A stretch of 64,000 bases of DNA from Bacteroidota bacterium (GCA_022564295.1 JADFLR010000001.1:62001-126000), one strand, 5' to 3'. Positions 1 through 9,263 are shown, numbered from the stretch's first letter. Program-made: numbers and translations. Notes: a model not told the origin generated them from the letters alone.

Positions 1-1007
1 GAATTAGTTGTGATGTTTTTCAAGGGTAAAAGGGCGATCAATACGGGCTTTGTTAAATCATCATTTGAAAACCAAAAATATCCGATTAGACTCATTGGTG
101 TAATAACAATAAAAGTGTAAAAACAAATAGCCAGTTTAAAATGTTTTCTGTGAAATTTTAATATAGGTTCTTTTTTACTTCTTCCTTCGTTGATTTCTTT
201 TAAAGTTTTCTGCAAATTTTCTAACAATTGATTCATCGACTGATAACACTTCTCAGGATTTTTATCAAGTATTTTACTAATAATATTTTCGATTTGTAAA
301 GGAATATCTGCACGTATTTTCGAAATAAAGTCTGGATATTCATTGATAATTGAATATATTATTGCCTGGTCGTAGTCTCCCTTAAAAGGCAATGTACCGG
401 AGAGCATTTCATAAAAAACAACTCCCAAAGACCAAATATCAGTTCTATTATCAACTTCTTCTCCTTTTGTTTGTTCGGGAGACATATATGCAACCGTACC
501 TGATGTAGTACCCAATTGTGTTAACTGGGTTTGCCCTACAACTTTAGCCAAGCCAAAATCAAGTATCTTCACTACACCGTCATTAGTGATAAAAATGTTT
601 GCTGGTTTAATATCACGATGTATTATATCACTTTCGTGTGCTTTTACTAATCCTTCAGCGATTTGAATTGTTATATCAATTGCATTATCTATTTTTAGTG
701 GACCTCTTTCAATTTTCTTCTTTAGTGTTTCGCCTTCATAGCTAGACATTACTATAAAAATTTGTCCATCATCAGTTTCATCAATCTCGTGAATATTGCA
801 AATGTTGGTATGTTCTAAAGCAGAAGCGGCTTTAGCTTCGTGAATAAATCGTTTTTTTGATTCTTCATCTCTGGTTAGTTCAGGCGGTAAAAATTTTAAT
901 GCAACGAATCGGTCGAGTTTGGAGTCTTCTGCTTTATAGACTACGCCCATTCCGCCTCCGCCTAACTTCTCTATAATTTTATAGTGAGATATTGATTTAC
1001 CGATCAT
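1..1007 (-). CDS. Serine/threonine protein kinase with a transmembrane segment, partial (3' end outside window)
   Basis: Read on the minus strand from the ATG at 1007, the frame stays open to the window edge (about 335 codons). The first 265 or so residues form an intact Hanks-type kinase: Gly loop GGGGMGVVYKA, VAIK-like lysine in FVALKFL, catalytic loop HRDIKPANI, DFG in ILDFGLAK and SPEQ in the activation loop. Around residues 284-307 a hydrophobic stretch predicts one membrane span. It is followed by IALLPLKNIT, which resembles the start of TolB/TPR-type sensor domains in bacterial kinases of the form kinase-TM-TPR. It lies downstream of a SpoIIE-type phosphatase on the same strand, so the pair may form a phosphorylation switch. 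The function of the outer domain cannot be judged because it lies outside the window. Confidence 0.9.
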   Translation of the reverse strand, partial: MIGKSISHYKIIEKLGGGGMGVVYKAEDSKLDRFVALKFLPPELTRDEESKKRFIHEAKAASALEHTNICNIHEIDETDDGQIFIVMSSYEGETLKKKIERGPLKIDNAIDITIQIAEGLVKAHESDIIHRDIKPANIFITNDGVVKILDFGLAKVVGQTQLTQLGTTSGTVAYMSPEQTKGEEVDNRTDIWSLGVVFYEMLSGTLPFKGDYDQAIIYSIINEYPDFISKIRADIPLQIENIISKILDKNPEKCYQSMNQLLENLQKTLKEINEGRSKKEPILKFHRKHFKLAICFYTFIVITPMSLIGYFWFSNDDLTKPVLIALLPLKNITTN

Positions 1008-1045
1008 AGTATATCTACAACTTTATTTGTACTTTGGCGAACAGG

Positions 1046-1100
1046 CCCGCCTCCGCCTAACTTTTCGATAATCTTATAATGTGATTTTTTTACCGATCAT
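1046..1100 (-). pseudogene. Degenerate 5' remnant of a second Ser/Thr kinase gene
   Basis: The minus strand from 1100 begins ATGATCGGTAAA, exactly like the intact kinase start at 1007. It continues with matching sequence for the Tyr-Lys-Ile-Ile-Glu-Lys-Leu-Gly-Gly-Gly segment, but a one-base frame change brings a stop at codon 9. Similarity ends after the glycine loop. Its ATG overlaps the TAA of the upstream phosphatase gene (TAATG). This looks like the start of a former tandem kinase gene, most of which was lost. A local duplication of the kinase start is the alternative. Confidence 0.7.
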
Positions 1101-2401
1101 TATTCTTCTCTTTTAATAATCAGCAATGTCATATCATCCCATTGCGGTGCTTTACCGACAAACATCTTGACATCAGAAAGGATGTTTTCAATTATTTTAT
1201 CCGGGGACTCATCTACATGATTCGAAATAAATTCTTTGAGTCTTTCTTCTCCATACTCTTCTTCATTTTCATTCATCGCTTCACTTATTCCATCGGAGAA
1301 GATTACAATAAGATCATTTCTGTTTATTGAAACCTTTTCCTCTTCATACTTTGAACCTGGTAAACAACCAAGTAAAAGTCCCCCGGTTTTTAATTCTTTA
1401 ACATTCCCATCAGCCGAGAAAAGAAAAGGATTATTATGTCCTGCGTTACAAAAAACTATTTCATTTGATTCCGGATTTAATATTCCATAAAAAAGAGTTG
1501 CAAACTTTGATGATTCAGTACTGTTGTAAAGCAGGTCGTTTGAATTAGCAATAATATCTTTACATAAATTTCCGGTTATTGTAAAGCTTCTCAGTGTTGC
1601 CTGAAGGTTGGCCATGAGCATAGCAGCAGGCATACCTTTACCTGATACATCTCCGAGGCAAAAAGCAAAGTGTTTGTCATCAATTTGAATAAGATCATAA
1701 GAATCACCACCGACTTCCCTTGCTGGAATTGTTCGGGCAGCGATTTGGTAACCGGAAATATCAGGGAATTCTTTTGGAAGAAGATTTATCTGTGTTTGCT
1801 TTGCCACACGCATTTCTTCCTGCATCATTCTTAGATTCCGTTCTTCTTCAAGCAGCCGGGCGTTTTCAATAATTTGGGACGATTGCGATGCAATAATTGA
1901 CAATAGTTTTTGATCGTTTGAGGTGAATTTTTCATTCGAAAGCTTATTAAAAACTGTTAAAATCCCTCGCATTTTATTTTTTATTCTTAGAGGAACGCTG
2001 AGGAAAGATTCTATAGGAGTTGTCTTATCAATTAGTTCTTTAAATCGTTCATCCTCTTTTAAATTGTTTACGAGCAGCGGCACCTGATTTTTCAGCATCC
2101 AGCCAGTTAACTGTGTATCAAATCTATAAGGCAGTAAATCTAAACTGCTTTGCTGCTCGCGTATCATTGTATGAAGGGGCTTTTCTTTATCGCTCTCGTC
2201 CAGCAGCATTATGGCACCTTGCTCTACATTTAAATGCTTCACACATTTTTTTACAATTATATCCACAATTTGCTCTACAGGCTGTGTTGAATTTATTGTT
2301 GTGGCAATATCGTTTAATATTGATAACTCACTAAGAGCAGTGCGTAGTCGTTTATTCTCTTCAAGCAAAGAATTATTTTGATTTGGATTTTCATTCATCA
2401 T
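1100..2401 (-). CDS. GAF-domain SpoIIE/RsbU-type PP2C serine phosphatase
   Basis: A cytoplasmic regulatory phosphatase of about 433 aa. A short N-terminal coiled segment is followed by a GAF domain (about residues 40-190, with SFLSVPLRIKNKMRGILTVFN typical of GAF) and a helical linker (LLEEERNLRMMQEEM). A SpoIIE/PP2C_SIG catalytic domain occupies about residues 215-430. Metal-binding motifs are visible: VGGDSYDL, GDVSGKGMPAAMLMA and FSDGISEAMN. Proteins of this class dephosphorylate anti-sigma-factor antagonists or other phosphoserine proteins in response to a GAF signal. A TTG 15 bases upstream is a possible start, but the tandem ATG-ATG at 2401/2398 is preferred. Its stop overlaps the ATG of the kinase remnant, which suggests that phosphatase and kinase were once translationally coupled. 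Confidence 0.88.
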   Translation of the reverse strand: MMNENPNQNNSLLEENKRLRTALSELSILNDIATTINSTQPVEQIVDIIVKKCVKHLNVEQGAIMLLDESDKEKPLHTMIREQQSSLDLLPYRFDTQLTGWMLKNQVPLLVNNLKEDERFKELIDKTTPIESFLSVPLRIKNKMRGILTVFNKLSNEKFTSNDQKLLSIIASQSSQIIENARLLEEERNLRMMQEEMRVAKQTQINLLPKEFPDISGYQIAARTIPAREVGGDSYDLIQIDDKHFAFCLGDVSGKGMPAAMLMANLQATLRSFTITGNLCKDIIANSNDLLYNSTESSKFATLFYGILNPESNEIVFCNAGHNNPFLFSADGNVKELKTGGLLLGCLPGSKYEEEKVSINRNDLIVIFSDGISEAMNENEEEYGEERLKEFISNHVDESPDKIIENILSDVKMFVGKAPQWDDMTLLIIKREE

Positions 2402-2555
2402 TGCTATAACATACAAATATTGTTTGATGTTTCTAAAAATAGTTAATTATCCGGAGGAAACTGTATAAATTTTCAGATAAGCAAACCCAGCAAACAGAAT
2501 ATACTTAAAAATTATATTTTAAGACAAGAATAAACTTAGAATAATTTCAGAGTGA

Positions 2556-4064
2556 TTAAAGTCGCAACCCTCTTGGTACAATCACTTTTTCGGAAAGATC
2601 AAACATCCACTGAACTATCAAAGCAAGTAAAGCCGCGGGAACTGCGCCTTCGAGAATCAGGGGAACGCTGTCCAGCCTTATTCCCGTAAGTATTGGCTGT
2701 CCGTATCCTCCTGCTCCTATCAATGCACCAAGCGTAGCAGTGCCCACATTTATAACGGCAGAGGTTTTTATTCCGGCAAGAATTGATCTGGATGCAAGTG
2801 GAAGTTCAATCTTTTTAAGAATCACAAATGATGATAAACCAAGAACAATTGCTGATTCTTTTATACTTGTCGGGATATCTTCCAAACCGGTAAATGTGTT
2901 TCGAACAATTGGAAGCAAGCTATAAAGAAACAACGCAACTATGGCAGGAGAGGAACCAATGCCTAAAAGCGGTATCATAAATACTAACAATGCAAGCGAA
3001 GGGATTGTTTGAATGATTCCTGTTATTCCAATAATGAGTTTCCCAAGTTTTTTATTTTTGTAAGAGGATATTCCAAGAGGGATGGAAACTAAAATTGCTG
3101 CCGATAAAGAGATTAACACAAGATACAAATGCTCTTTTGTATTATGCCATAAACGGCTTAAGAAGGTGCTTTCTACATAATTTGATTCGATCGAAAACTT
3201 GTTTTTAATAAATTGGGCAGCAACCTCCTCTTCGCTTTTACCGTTTATCTTTACCTCCGAATTCATTTTGATCATTAAGGATTCCGGGATGCCGTTCTTT
3301 AATTTATTAATTGCATCAATAACTTTTGGGAAAGTTTTTTCTAAGTCTTTCCGGTAAAGTAATACTGCCTGATAATCTGTAAAATAGCGCAGATCATCTT
3401 TTAACACTTTAAGATTATAGTAATTTATTTCTGCATCGGTTGAGTAGAGATCAATTACATCAATTGAGCTGCTGGCGAGACCGCGATAAGCAATGTCGTG
3501 ATCCATCCCGTTTACATTTGATTGAGGAAGATTGTAAAATTTTTGTAATCCCCGCCAGCCGTCTTTTCTATCCATAAACTCGTTTGTAAAACCAAATTTT
3601 AAATTGGGATGTTTACGCAGATCGGATATATTTTCTATCCCGTAATTTTCCGCTTCTTTGTTTTTCATTCCAATTGCATAAGTGTTATTAAAACCGAGAG
3701 GATAAACAATACCGATTCCGTGTTTTGAAAGTTTATCCTTTAAATTTTTATTTGTAACGTTTTCATCAGCAAGTATCTCCTCGATAATTGTTCCGGTATA
3801 ATCTGGATAAATATCTATTTCACCTTTCAGAAGTGCATTCCATAAAATTCTTGTTCCTCCCAATTCCCTAATATGAATTGAATTTACATTGTTTGAACGT
3901 GCTAGTTGGGTAACAATTTCACTAAGTATTACATTCTCTGTAAATTTTTTAGAGCCGGTCTTAATCGTTTTGTCAGATTGGGTGAATGCTATTGATGATA
4001 AATTAATAAAAACAATCAGCAGCAGAGTTGAAAACCACAACTTATTTTGTTTAATTAATTTCAA
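2556..4064 (-). CDS. Glycine betaine/choline-type ABC importer: substrate-binding protein fused to permease
   Basis: A 502-aa fusion. After a signal-like segment (residues 8-28), residues about 33-290 form an OpuAC/ProX-type binding domain (TGSKKFTENVILSEI, GGTRILWNALLKGEIDIYPDY). Residues about 305-500 form a BPD_transp_1 permease with several spans and an EAA-like loop (ESAIVLGLSS). Fused binding protein-permease subunits are known among OpuC/YehZ-like osmoprotectant importers. Substrate specificity is inferred from family only. The start is a TTG at 4064 overlapping the ATPase gene by 14 bases. No ATG is available, and TTG at 4040 is an alternative. The overlap implies one transcript and coupled translation with the ATPase. 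Confidence 0.88.
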   Translation of the reverse strand: MKLIKQNKLWFSTLLLIVFINLSSIAFTQSDKTIKTGSKKFTENVILSEIVTQLARSNNVNSIHIRELGGTRILWNALLKGEIDIYPDYTGTIIEEILADENVTNKNLKDKLSKHGIGIVYPLGFNNTYAIGMKNKEAENYGIENISDLRKHPNLKFGFTNEFMDRKDGWRGLQKFYNLPQSNVNGMDHDIAYRGLASSSIDVIDLYSTDAEINYYNLKVLKDDLRYFTDYQAVLLYRKDLEKTFPKVIDAINKLKNGIPESLMIKMNSEVKINGKSEEEVAAQFIKNKFSIESNYVESTFLSRLWHNTKEHLYLVLISLSAAILVSIPLGISSYKNKKLGKLIIGITGIIQTIPSLALLVFMIPLLGIGSSPAIVALFLYSLLPIVRNTFTGLEDIPTSIKESAIVLGLSSFVILKKIELPLASRSILAGIKTSAVINVGTATLGALIGAGGYGQPILTGIRLDSVPLILEGAVPAALLALIVQWMFDLSEKVIVPRGLRL

Positions 4065-4791
4065 TTGTGCTTCTCTGCGATTTTATAAATTTAGTTACGA
4101 ATGGTTCTGCAGGGTTGTTAATGAAATCAGTAATTGTTCCTTGCTGAATTAAACTCCCCTCTTTCATTAACAATATTTTATCTCCGAAAAAAACAGCTTC
4201 ATTTAAATCGTGAGTAACAAGAATAACAGTTTTATTGAGTGTTTTAAAAATTTCTTTTAAGTCATTTTGAAGATCAAACCTGATTAAAGGATCGAGTGCA
4301 CCAAGCGGTTCATCAAAAAGAAGAAATTCGGGATTGAGCATAAGTGCACGCATTAAACTTACACGCTGCTTCTGCCCTCCGGAAAGTTCTGCGGGATAAC
4401 GCCCCAACCCATCATTGGGAAAGTTTGTTAACCGGGTGAGTTCATTAATACGTTTAGAAATTTTATCACTATTCCATCCCGTGTAGATTGGCATAAGCGA
4501 TAGATTGTCTCTTGCAGTAAGATGAGGGAATAATCCGCCGTCCTGAATAACATAACCCATTCTTCTTCTTATTGAAGATAAGTTTGAATTGGAAAGCAGT
4601 TCATTATCAACCGTAATTGTTCCGCTGTCCTGCTTCATCAACCCAACTATTAATCTTAGCAGAGTGGATTTGCCGCAGCCGCTCGGACCGATTAAAACAG
4701 TAGTTTTTCCCTTAGTAAAATTAAATGAGAATTCTTTAAGCGCTAAAGAAGAGTTAAAAGATTTAGAGATATTTTTAAGTGAGATTGACAC
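4051..4791 (-). CDS. ABC transporter ATP-binding protein, osmoprotectant type
   Basis: Energises the adjacent fused permease. About 246 aa: Walker A GPSGCGKST, Q-loop VIQDGG, signature LSGGQKQR, Walker B LLFDEP, D-loop GALD and H-loop VTHD are all present. There is no C-terminal CBS domain, unlike many OpuCA proteins. The GTG at 4791 (VSISLKNISKSF) places the start where the family usually begins. An in-frame TTG at 4830 would add 13 unlikely residues and overlap the upstream amylase remnant. The start is 12 bases after that remnant's stop. Confidence 0.88.
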   Translation of the reverse strand: MSISLKNISKSFNSSLALKEFSFNFTKGKTTVLIGPSGCGKSTLLRLIVGLMKQDSGTITVDNELLSNSNLSSIRRRMGYVIQDGGLFPHLTARDNLSLMPIYTGWNSDKISKRINELTRLTNFPNDGLGRYPAELSGGQKQRVSLMRALMLNPEFLLFDEPLGALDPLIRFDLQNDLKEIFKTLNKTVILVTHDLNEAVFFGDKILLMKEGSLIQQGTITDFINNPAEPFVTKFIKSQRSTIEIN

Positions 4792-4802
4792 GATTAAGAT
4801 TA

Positions 4803-5141
4803 TTATATCACAAATACTTTGAATTTCCAAGGTTCAAGATTAACAGCTTTATAATCTTTAACAGAATAATAGCTGCGAAGCGTTCCCTTCCGGTTCTTTT
4901 CACCGATAGGATGAATGGGCATCAACCATAGAATGCCAACTCCCATTTCTTTTAAGCGTGGTGAGTGTTTCTCAAATGCTTTAAATGTTCCTTCACCTGT
5001 AAATTGCCTGGTGCTAACTTCGTAGATGGTTTTGCTGTAACTCCAATCCGTAGGCAAATTAAATGAAACTTGGTTTTGAGAATACAGAACTGCTGCAATT
5101 AAAAGGGCAAGTAAGGTTGTTGATTTTAATAATGAGCTCAT
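4803..5141 (-). pseudogene. Alpha-amylase (GH13) remnant with the catalytic core deleted in frame
   Basis: A 112-codon ORF starts with a signal peptide and the first part of a GH13 catalytic barrel (IYEVSTRQFT, MGVGILWLMPIHPIGE, YYSVKDYKAVN). It then passes directly into LEPWKFKVFVI, which looks like the extreme C-terminus of such enzymes (the L-x-P-W-x-x-x-V-x-x end of the C-terminal beta domain). All catalytic residues (Asp, Glu, Asp) lie in the missing several hundred residues. The reading frame survives across the junction near 4836-4840. It cannot be an active amylase. The start at 5141 is a normal ATG. Whether the short exported product is still made is unknown. Confidence 0.75.
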
Positions 5142-5286
5142 TTTAATAATCCAAAATTAAACCGTTTATAGTATTGTATTATTAAGATAGGATATTAAAC
5201 TGAAAATATCAGCTTAATATTGATAAATGTATTTATCGGATAGAAAAATTATTACGCACTCCCAAAAACTGCTTGAGCAAAAAACA

Positions 5287-8200
5287 CTATACTTTTAGAA
5301 ACTGGTCTCCCGGATTTCTTGTTTTACTAATTTTCACACCTTCACCCGAAGTATTTTCTTCTATTTTAGATGTGCTATCTTTTTGTATCATAGCCTGTTC
5401 AAACTTCATCTTTTCACCTATTTTCCGGTATTTTTCCAACTCTGTTTGATGTTTGGAAATTTTCTCTTGAAGTTTCTTTTTCATCGAAACAAATTTTGCA
5501 ATTCCGGCTCGATGTTCTTCGTGCTCAAGTTTAATATTGGTAAGCGAGGTTTGAAGCTCAACCAGTTCGTTCATCGATTCTTTAATGCTTGTATTCAGCT
5601 CAGTTAAGCGATTTTCGTATTCTTTTATTTCGCTGTTCAATTTAATTTCATTATCAGTTGATTTTTTCAACTTGTTGTTCATAGAGTAAAGAACCTCCTG
5701 CAAATTATTTTCAACAGCAATTTTCTTTTTCTGCAGAAGTTCTGTTTCCAATTGAAGATCGCCGATAAGATTTCTTTGCTCGGTTGCTTTTGTATCAAGA
5801 TTCAAAAGCTCGTTTTTCAAAAGATCATTCTGTTCGTTAATTGTTTTAAGTAAATTTTCAAAAGAGTTTATCTCTTCCTGTCTCATACTTAAAATTCTTT
5901 CACTTTCTTCTAACGCAGCAACTTTTTCAAAAAGGAGGTGGTCTTTTTCATCAATATCTTTTTCTTTCTTTAGTATGATATGTTCCAGCGAGCTGCGTTT
6001 CTTATTTATATCGTTCATCTCTTCATTCAAATTCTGCAGCATCTCTGCAAACCTGGTTTCCAGCGTAAGGTTGCTCTTTTTAATTTCAATTTTTCTTTGC
6101 TCAAGAAGAGGAAGCATTTCTTTTAATTTTCTGTTTTCCTCTTTTAACTTGTTGTACTCTTCTCTTTCAGCCATTAGCTGTCTGTGGGCTCCATCTCTTC
6201 TTATCTCGTAATTAGTTGCTTCTGCCTGAAATCGTTCTGCGTTTTCTTCTACAGAAGAGAGATCGACAGATATTTTGTTTAATTGGTTTGATTTAAGAAT
6301 TAGGTTACTATCAATTTCCTGTACTTTTACGCTTTTAGTTTCCAGTCTTTGAGTAAGATCGTTGTAATTTTCTTTTGTTTCACGAAGCTCTTTCGATTTG
6401 TTTTCCAATTCAGATTCTATTCCGGCAAGCATAATTTCTTTTTCAGAAAGGTCATCATTTATTTCTACAATCAGTTCTTTCTTTAAATCTTCAGTGGTTT
6501 TTAACTGATCGAGGTTTATTTTTATTTTCTTCGTTTTTTCTAACAAGAAAGCAAGCACTTTGTTTAAATCAACAGCACGTTGTTTCTTAAGTAAATTATT
6601 TTCAGATAGTTTCTGGTCTTCAACAACAAGCGAAAGAAGTTTGTTCTCTACGGCTTTTACATGTTCTGATTTTTGATTTGCCAATTTATTTTCTGTTTCA
6701 TTAAATTCCTCTATCTTATCGGCAATTTTTTTCTGCAGGGAATCTTCTTCCTCATTTAAAAATTCAATCTTAGCTTTCATTTCCAAGGTGATTTTTTTCT
6801 CCGTTTCACTCAGAATTTTTAATTTTTCTTCGGCGGCTTTTATTGCTTCAGATTTTTCATTTACTAATTGGTGTTCCGTTTCAGCATATTCCTTTATTTT
6901 CTGATCAATTTTTTCTTGCAGAACAGCTTCTTCTTCTTTAAGCTTTTCAATCCTGTTTTCCATTTCGCCAGCAATCTTGTTCTCAGTTTCTTGAAGGTTT
7001 CTTATTTTATCGCCAACCTTTTTTATAGTCACTGATTTTTCAGCAACCAATTTATTTTCAGCTTTCTCAAGTTCTTGTATCCTCTCCGCAATTTTTCCCA
7101 GAAGAACAGTTTCTTCTTCCTTCAGATTTTCAATTTTGTTTTCCATCTCGGAAACGACTTTGCGCTCTGTTGCCTGCAGAGTATTTAACTTCTCTTCAAT
7201 ATTCCTTATCGCGTCTGATTTTTCCTCAACCAACTGTTTGTTAGCTCTTTCAAGCTCTTGAATTTTTGCATTGATTTTATCCTGCAGTAAAGCTTCATCT
7301 TGTTTCAATTCCTCAATTTTTTGATTCATCTCAGAAGTAACTTTGCTCTCGTTTTCATGCAGGGTTTTAAGTTTTTCTTCTGTGGCAATTATTGATTCTG
7401 TTTTTCCTTCTAATAATTTATTGTTTTCTTGTTCAAGTTCTTTCATCCTCGAAGTGATTCTTTCCTGAAGCGATGTTTCTTCCTGTTTTAAGTTTTCAAT
7501 CTTGCTTTCCATTTCAGAAATAACTTTGCTTTCAGTTTCTTGCAGTTTAATAAGTTTTTCCTCAGCAGCTTTTATCGCTTCTGATTTTTCCTCACCTATC
7601 TGCTTGTCTGCCCTTTCAAGTTCCTGATTTTTCGCATTGATTTTTTCCTGCAGTAAAACTTCCTCTTGTTTCAATTCTTCAATTTTTTGATTCATCTCAG
7701 AAGTAACTTTGCTCTCGTTTTCATGCAGGGTTTTAAGTTTATCTTCTGCAGCAATTATTGCTTCTGTTTTTTCCATTAATAATTTATTGTTTTCTTCTTC
7801 AAGTTCTCTCATCCTCGAAGTGATTCTTTCCTGGAGGGATGCTTCTTCCTGTTTTAAGCTTTCAATCTTGATTCCCATTTCGGATATAAATTTGCTTTCA
7901 GTTTCTTGCAGGTTTTTAAGTTTTCCCTCAGCAGCTTTTATCGCTTCTGATTTTTCTTTTAGCAATTGGCTGTCAGCGATTTCAAACTCACGAATTTTGG
8001 ATGCCACTTTTTCTTTAAGCGACGCTTCTTCTTTTTTTAGTTCATCAATCTTGTTATCCATATTGGCGGTAATTTTGTTTTCCGTATCGTGCAGCAGTTC
8101 AATCTTCTCTTCATGTCTGCTAATTTCATTTTTTAATCGTTTCGTTTCCGTTTCTATTATTTGCTCAAATTCATTCTTCTTCGAATTGATTTTATCTGTT

Positions 8201-8697
8201 ATTTCTTTTTCCTGTTCGTGAAGAAGATAAAGACGGTTGCTAAAATTTGATATTTTGTCTTCGAGAGCTTTGTTACTGGCGGAAAATTCTGTGTATTTCT
8301 TTTCGGCGTTCGCTAACTCTTCGGCGAGTTTAGGGTTGGATGCTAATGGTATTTTGTTTAAATCTTTTAACTTCGATTCAAAAAGAATTATCTGGCTGCG
8401 AAGTTTTGATAGATTATTTTGTTCTTCAATTTTGTTACGCTTTAATTTATCAATCTCTTTCAGTATATCTTTACGCGAGTTATTATAACTGCCTATTTCT
8501 ATTTTAAGGTCATCTAATGTTGCAGAGAGTTGTAATTTCTCATCTTTTATACCCCCGATTTCAGAACGAATATTTTTTAACACTTCATCCAAACGTGCCT
8601 TAGTCCACTTCTTTTCGTATATCTCACGAATTTGAGACTTAAGTTCTTCGTTCTCTTCCTGCAGTGCTGTTAATTTCTTTGAGTTCAGAATTGCCAT
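5287..8697 (-). CDS. Giant coiled-coil protein built from 61-residue tandem repeats
   Basis: A 1136-aa protein that is almost entirely alpha-helical coiled coil, rich in Glu, Lys, Leu, Asn and Ser. It has no signal peptide, membrane span or ATPase motif, so it is not an SMC protein although it resembles SMC arms. Residues about 191-739 form nine consecutive units of 61 residues, recognisable by a recurring K-L-x-x-L-x-E-x-E-x-K and the following L-K-x-E-E. Residues 740-1090 are irregular coiled coil, and the final 45 residues are low in structure. Only two cysteine-free segments separate the repeats. No family was recognised; a filament, cytoskeletal or spacer role is inferred. It is transcribed in the same direction as the lipid-enzyme cluster upstream but 200 bases from it. 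Confidence 0.75.
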   Translation of the reverse strand: MAILNSKKLTALQEENEELKSQIREIYEKKWTKARLDEVLKNIRSEIGGIKDEKLQLSATLDDLKIEIGSYNNSRKDILKEIDKLKRNKIEEQNNLSKLRSQIILFESKLKDLNKIPLASNPKLAEELANAEKKYTEFSASNKALEDKISNFSNRLYLLHEQEKEITDKINSKKNEFEQIIETETKRLKNEISRHEEKIELLHDTENKITANMDNKIDELKKEEASLKEKVASKIREFEIADSQLLKEKSEAIKAAEGKLKNLQETESKFISEMGIKIESLKQEEASLQERITSRMRELEEENNKLLMEKTEAIIAAEDKLKTLHENESKVTSEMNQKIEELKQEEVLLQEKINAKNQELERADKQIGEEKSEAIKAAEEKLIKLQETESKVISEMESKIENLKQEETSLQERITSRMKELEQENNKLLEGKTESIIATEEKLKTLHENESKVTSEMNQKIEELKQDEALLQDKINAKIQELERANKQLVEEKSDAIRNIEEKLNTLQATERKVVSEMENKIENLKEEETVLLGKIAERIQELEKAENKLVAEKSVTIKKVGDKIRNLQETENKIAGEMENRIEKLKEEEAVLQEKIDQKIKEYAETEHQLVNEKSEAIKAAEEKLKILSETEKKITLEMKAKIEFLNEEEDSLQKKIADKIEEFNETENKLANQKSEHVKAVENKLLSLVVEDQKLSENNLLKKQRAVDLNKVLAFLLEKTKKIKINLDQLKTTEDLKKELIVEINDDLSEKEIMLAGIESELENKSKELRETKENYNDLTQRLETKSVKVQEIDSNLILKSNQLNKISVDLSSVEENAERFQAEATNYEIRRDGAHRQLMAEREEYNKLKEENRKLKEMLPLLEQRKIEIKKSNLTLETRFAEMLQNLNEEMNDINKKRSSLEHIILKKEKDIDEKDHLLFEKVAALEESERILSMRQEEINSFENLLKTINEQNDLLKNELLNLDTKATEQRNLIGDLQLETELLQKKKIAVENNLQEVLYSMNNKLKKSTDNEIKLNSEIKEYENRLTELNTSIKESMNELVELQTSLTNIKLEHEEHRAGIAKFVSMKKKLQEKISKHQTELEKYRKIGEKMKFEQAMIQKDSTSKIEENTSGEGVKISKTRNPGDQFLKV
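6481..8127 (-). repeat. Nine 183-bp in-gene tandem repeats with a 366-bp higher-order period
   Basis: The repeats encode the 61-residue units of the coiled-coil protein. Units beginning at residues 313 and 435 are far more alike than neighbouring units: the same stretch (ttgattcatctcagaag) occurs at 7321 and 7687, exactly 366 bases apart. A two-unit block was therefore duplicated recently, on top of older single-unit expansion. Confidence 0.85.
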
Positions 8698-8901
8698 AAT
8701 TTTATTTCCTAAGTTATTTCCCCAAAATAGTTTATAGCCTTCTTTGTTTGTAAGTGCATTGTAAAATAATAAGTTAGAATGACATTTTGAAGTTAAAAAT
8801 TAGTTAAATAATTTTCAATGATTTTTTATAAATATATTTCCTCTTTGAAATTACATTTTACAGAAGCAATTTGCAAAAGTTTAAGCATAATAATTATTTT
8901 T

Positions 8902-9237
8902 TTAAAGTTCTCCGTTTTTATACTTTTGTCTGAATCTCACTTTTTGAAGAGACCTTTCAATTATTAGATTGGCAAGTGCTGCGGGAATGTAATCCCGGTT
9001 TCGTTCTGCAAAAAGCCCGCTTAGTTTTTCTTCGGGCACATCGATTCTGTACAGAAATTTTATGAGAATATCATATTTGTTATCTAAAAGAAATGCCAAT
9101 CTATCGGTAAGGTAAATTTTAAACTCTTCCAGAGTTGTAGAATCACCAACAGGAATCAAAGAATCTGATTCGGAGATCTCAAAGTTTTTAGAAACAAATA
9201 TTGATAAGTCTGTTAAAAAATTGTTATCGTTATCCAT
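8902..9237 (-). CDS. Hypothetical protein, 111 aa
   Basis: A small acidic, probably helical cytoplasmic protein with no recognisable motif. It contains YLTDRLAFLLDNKYDILIKFLYRIDVPE, which looks amphipathic, and a basic C-terminus (RSLQKVRFRQKYKNGEL). The ATG at 9237 is chosen over a TTG four codons upstream. It lies 26 bases downstream of the PAP2_C gene, so it probably belongs to the same transcript as the esterase and the ligase. Function unknown. Confidence 0.6.
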   Translation of the reverse strand: MDNDNNFLTDLSIFVSKNFEISESDSLIPVGDSTTLEEFKIYLTDRLAFLLDNKYDILIKFLYRIDVPEEKLSGLFAERNRDYIPAALANLIIERSLQKVRFRQKYKNGEL

Positions 9238-9263
9238 AATTAAAACCAAAATAAAAATGATAA

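Noticed and set aside
7709-8221. Ser/Phe-rich 170-codon plus-strand ORF
   Set aside because: It is the antisense shadow of the repeated coiled-coil gene (Glu/Lys codons read backwards as Phe/Leu/Ser).
5287-8697. SMC or Rad50 ATPase
   Set aside because: Neither Walker A nor Walker B nor a hinge domain is present; the protein is coiled coil throughout.
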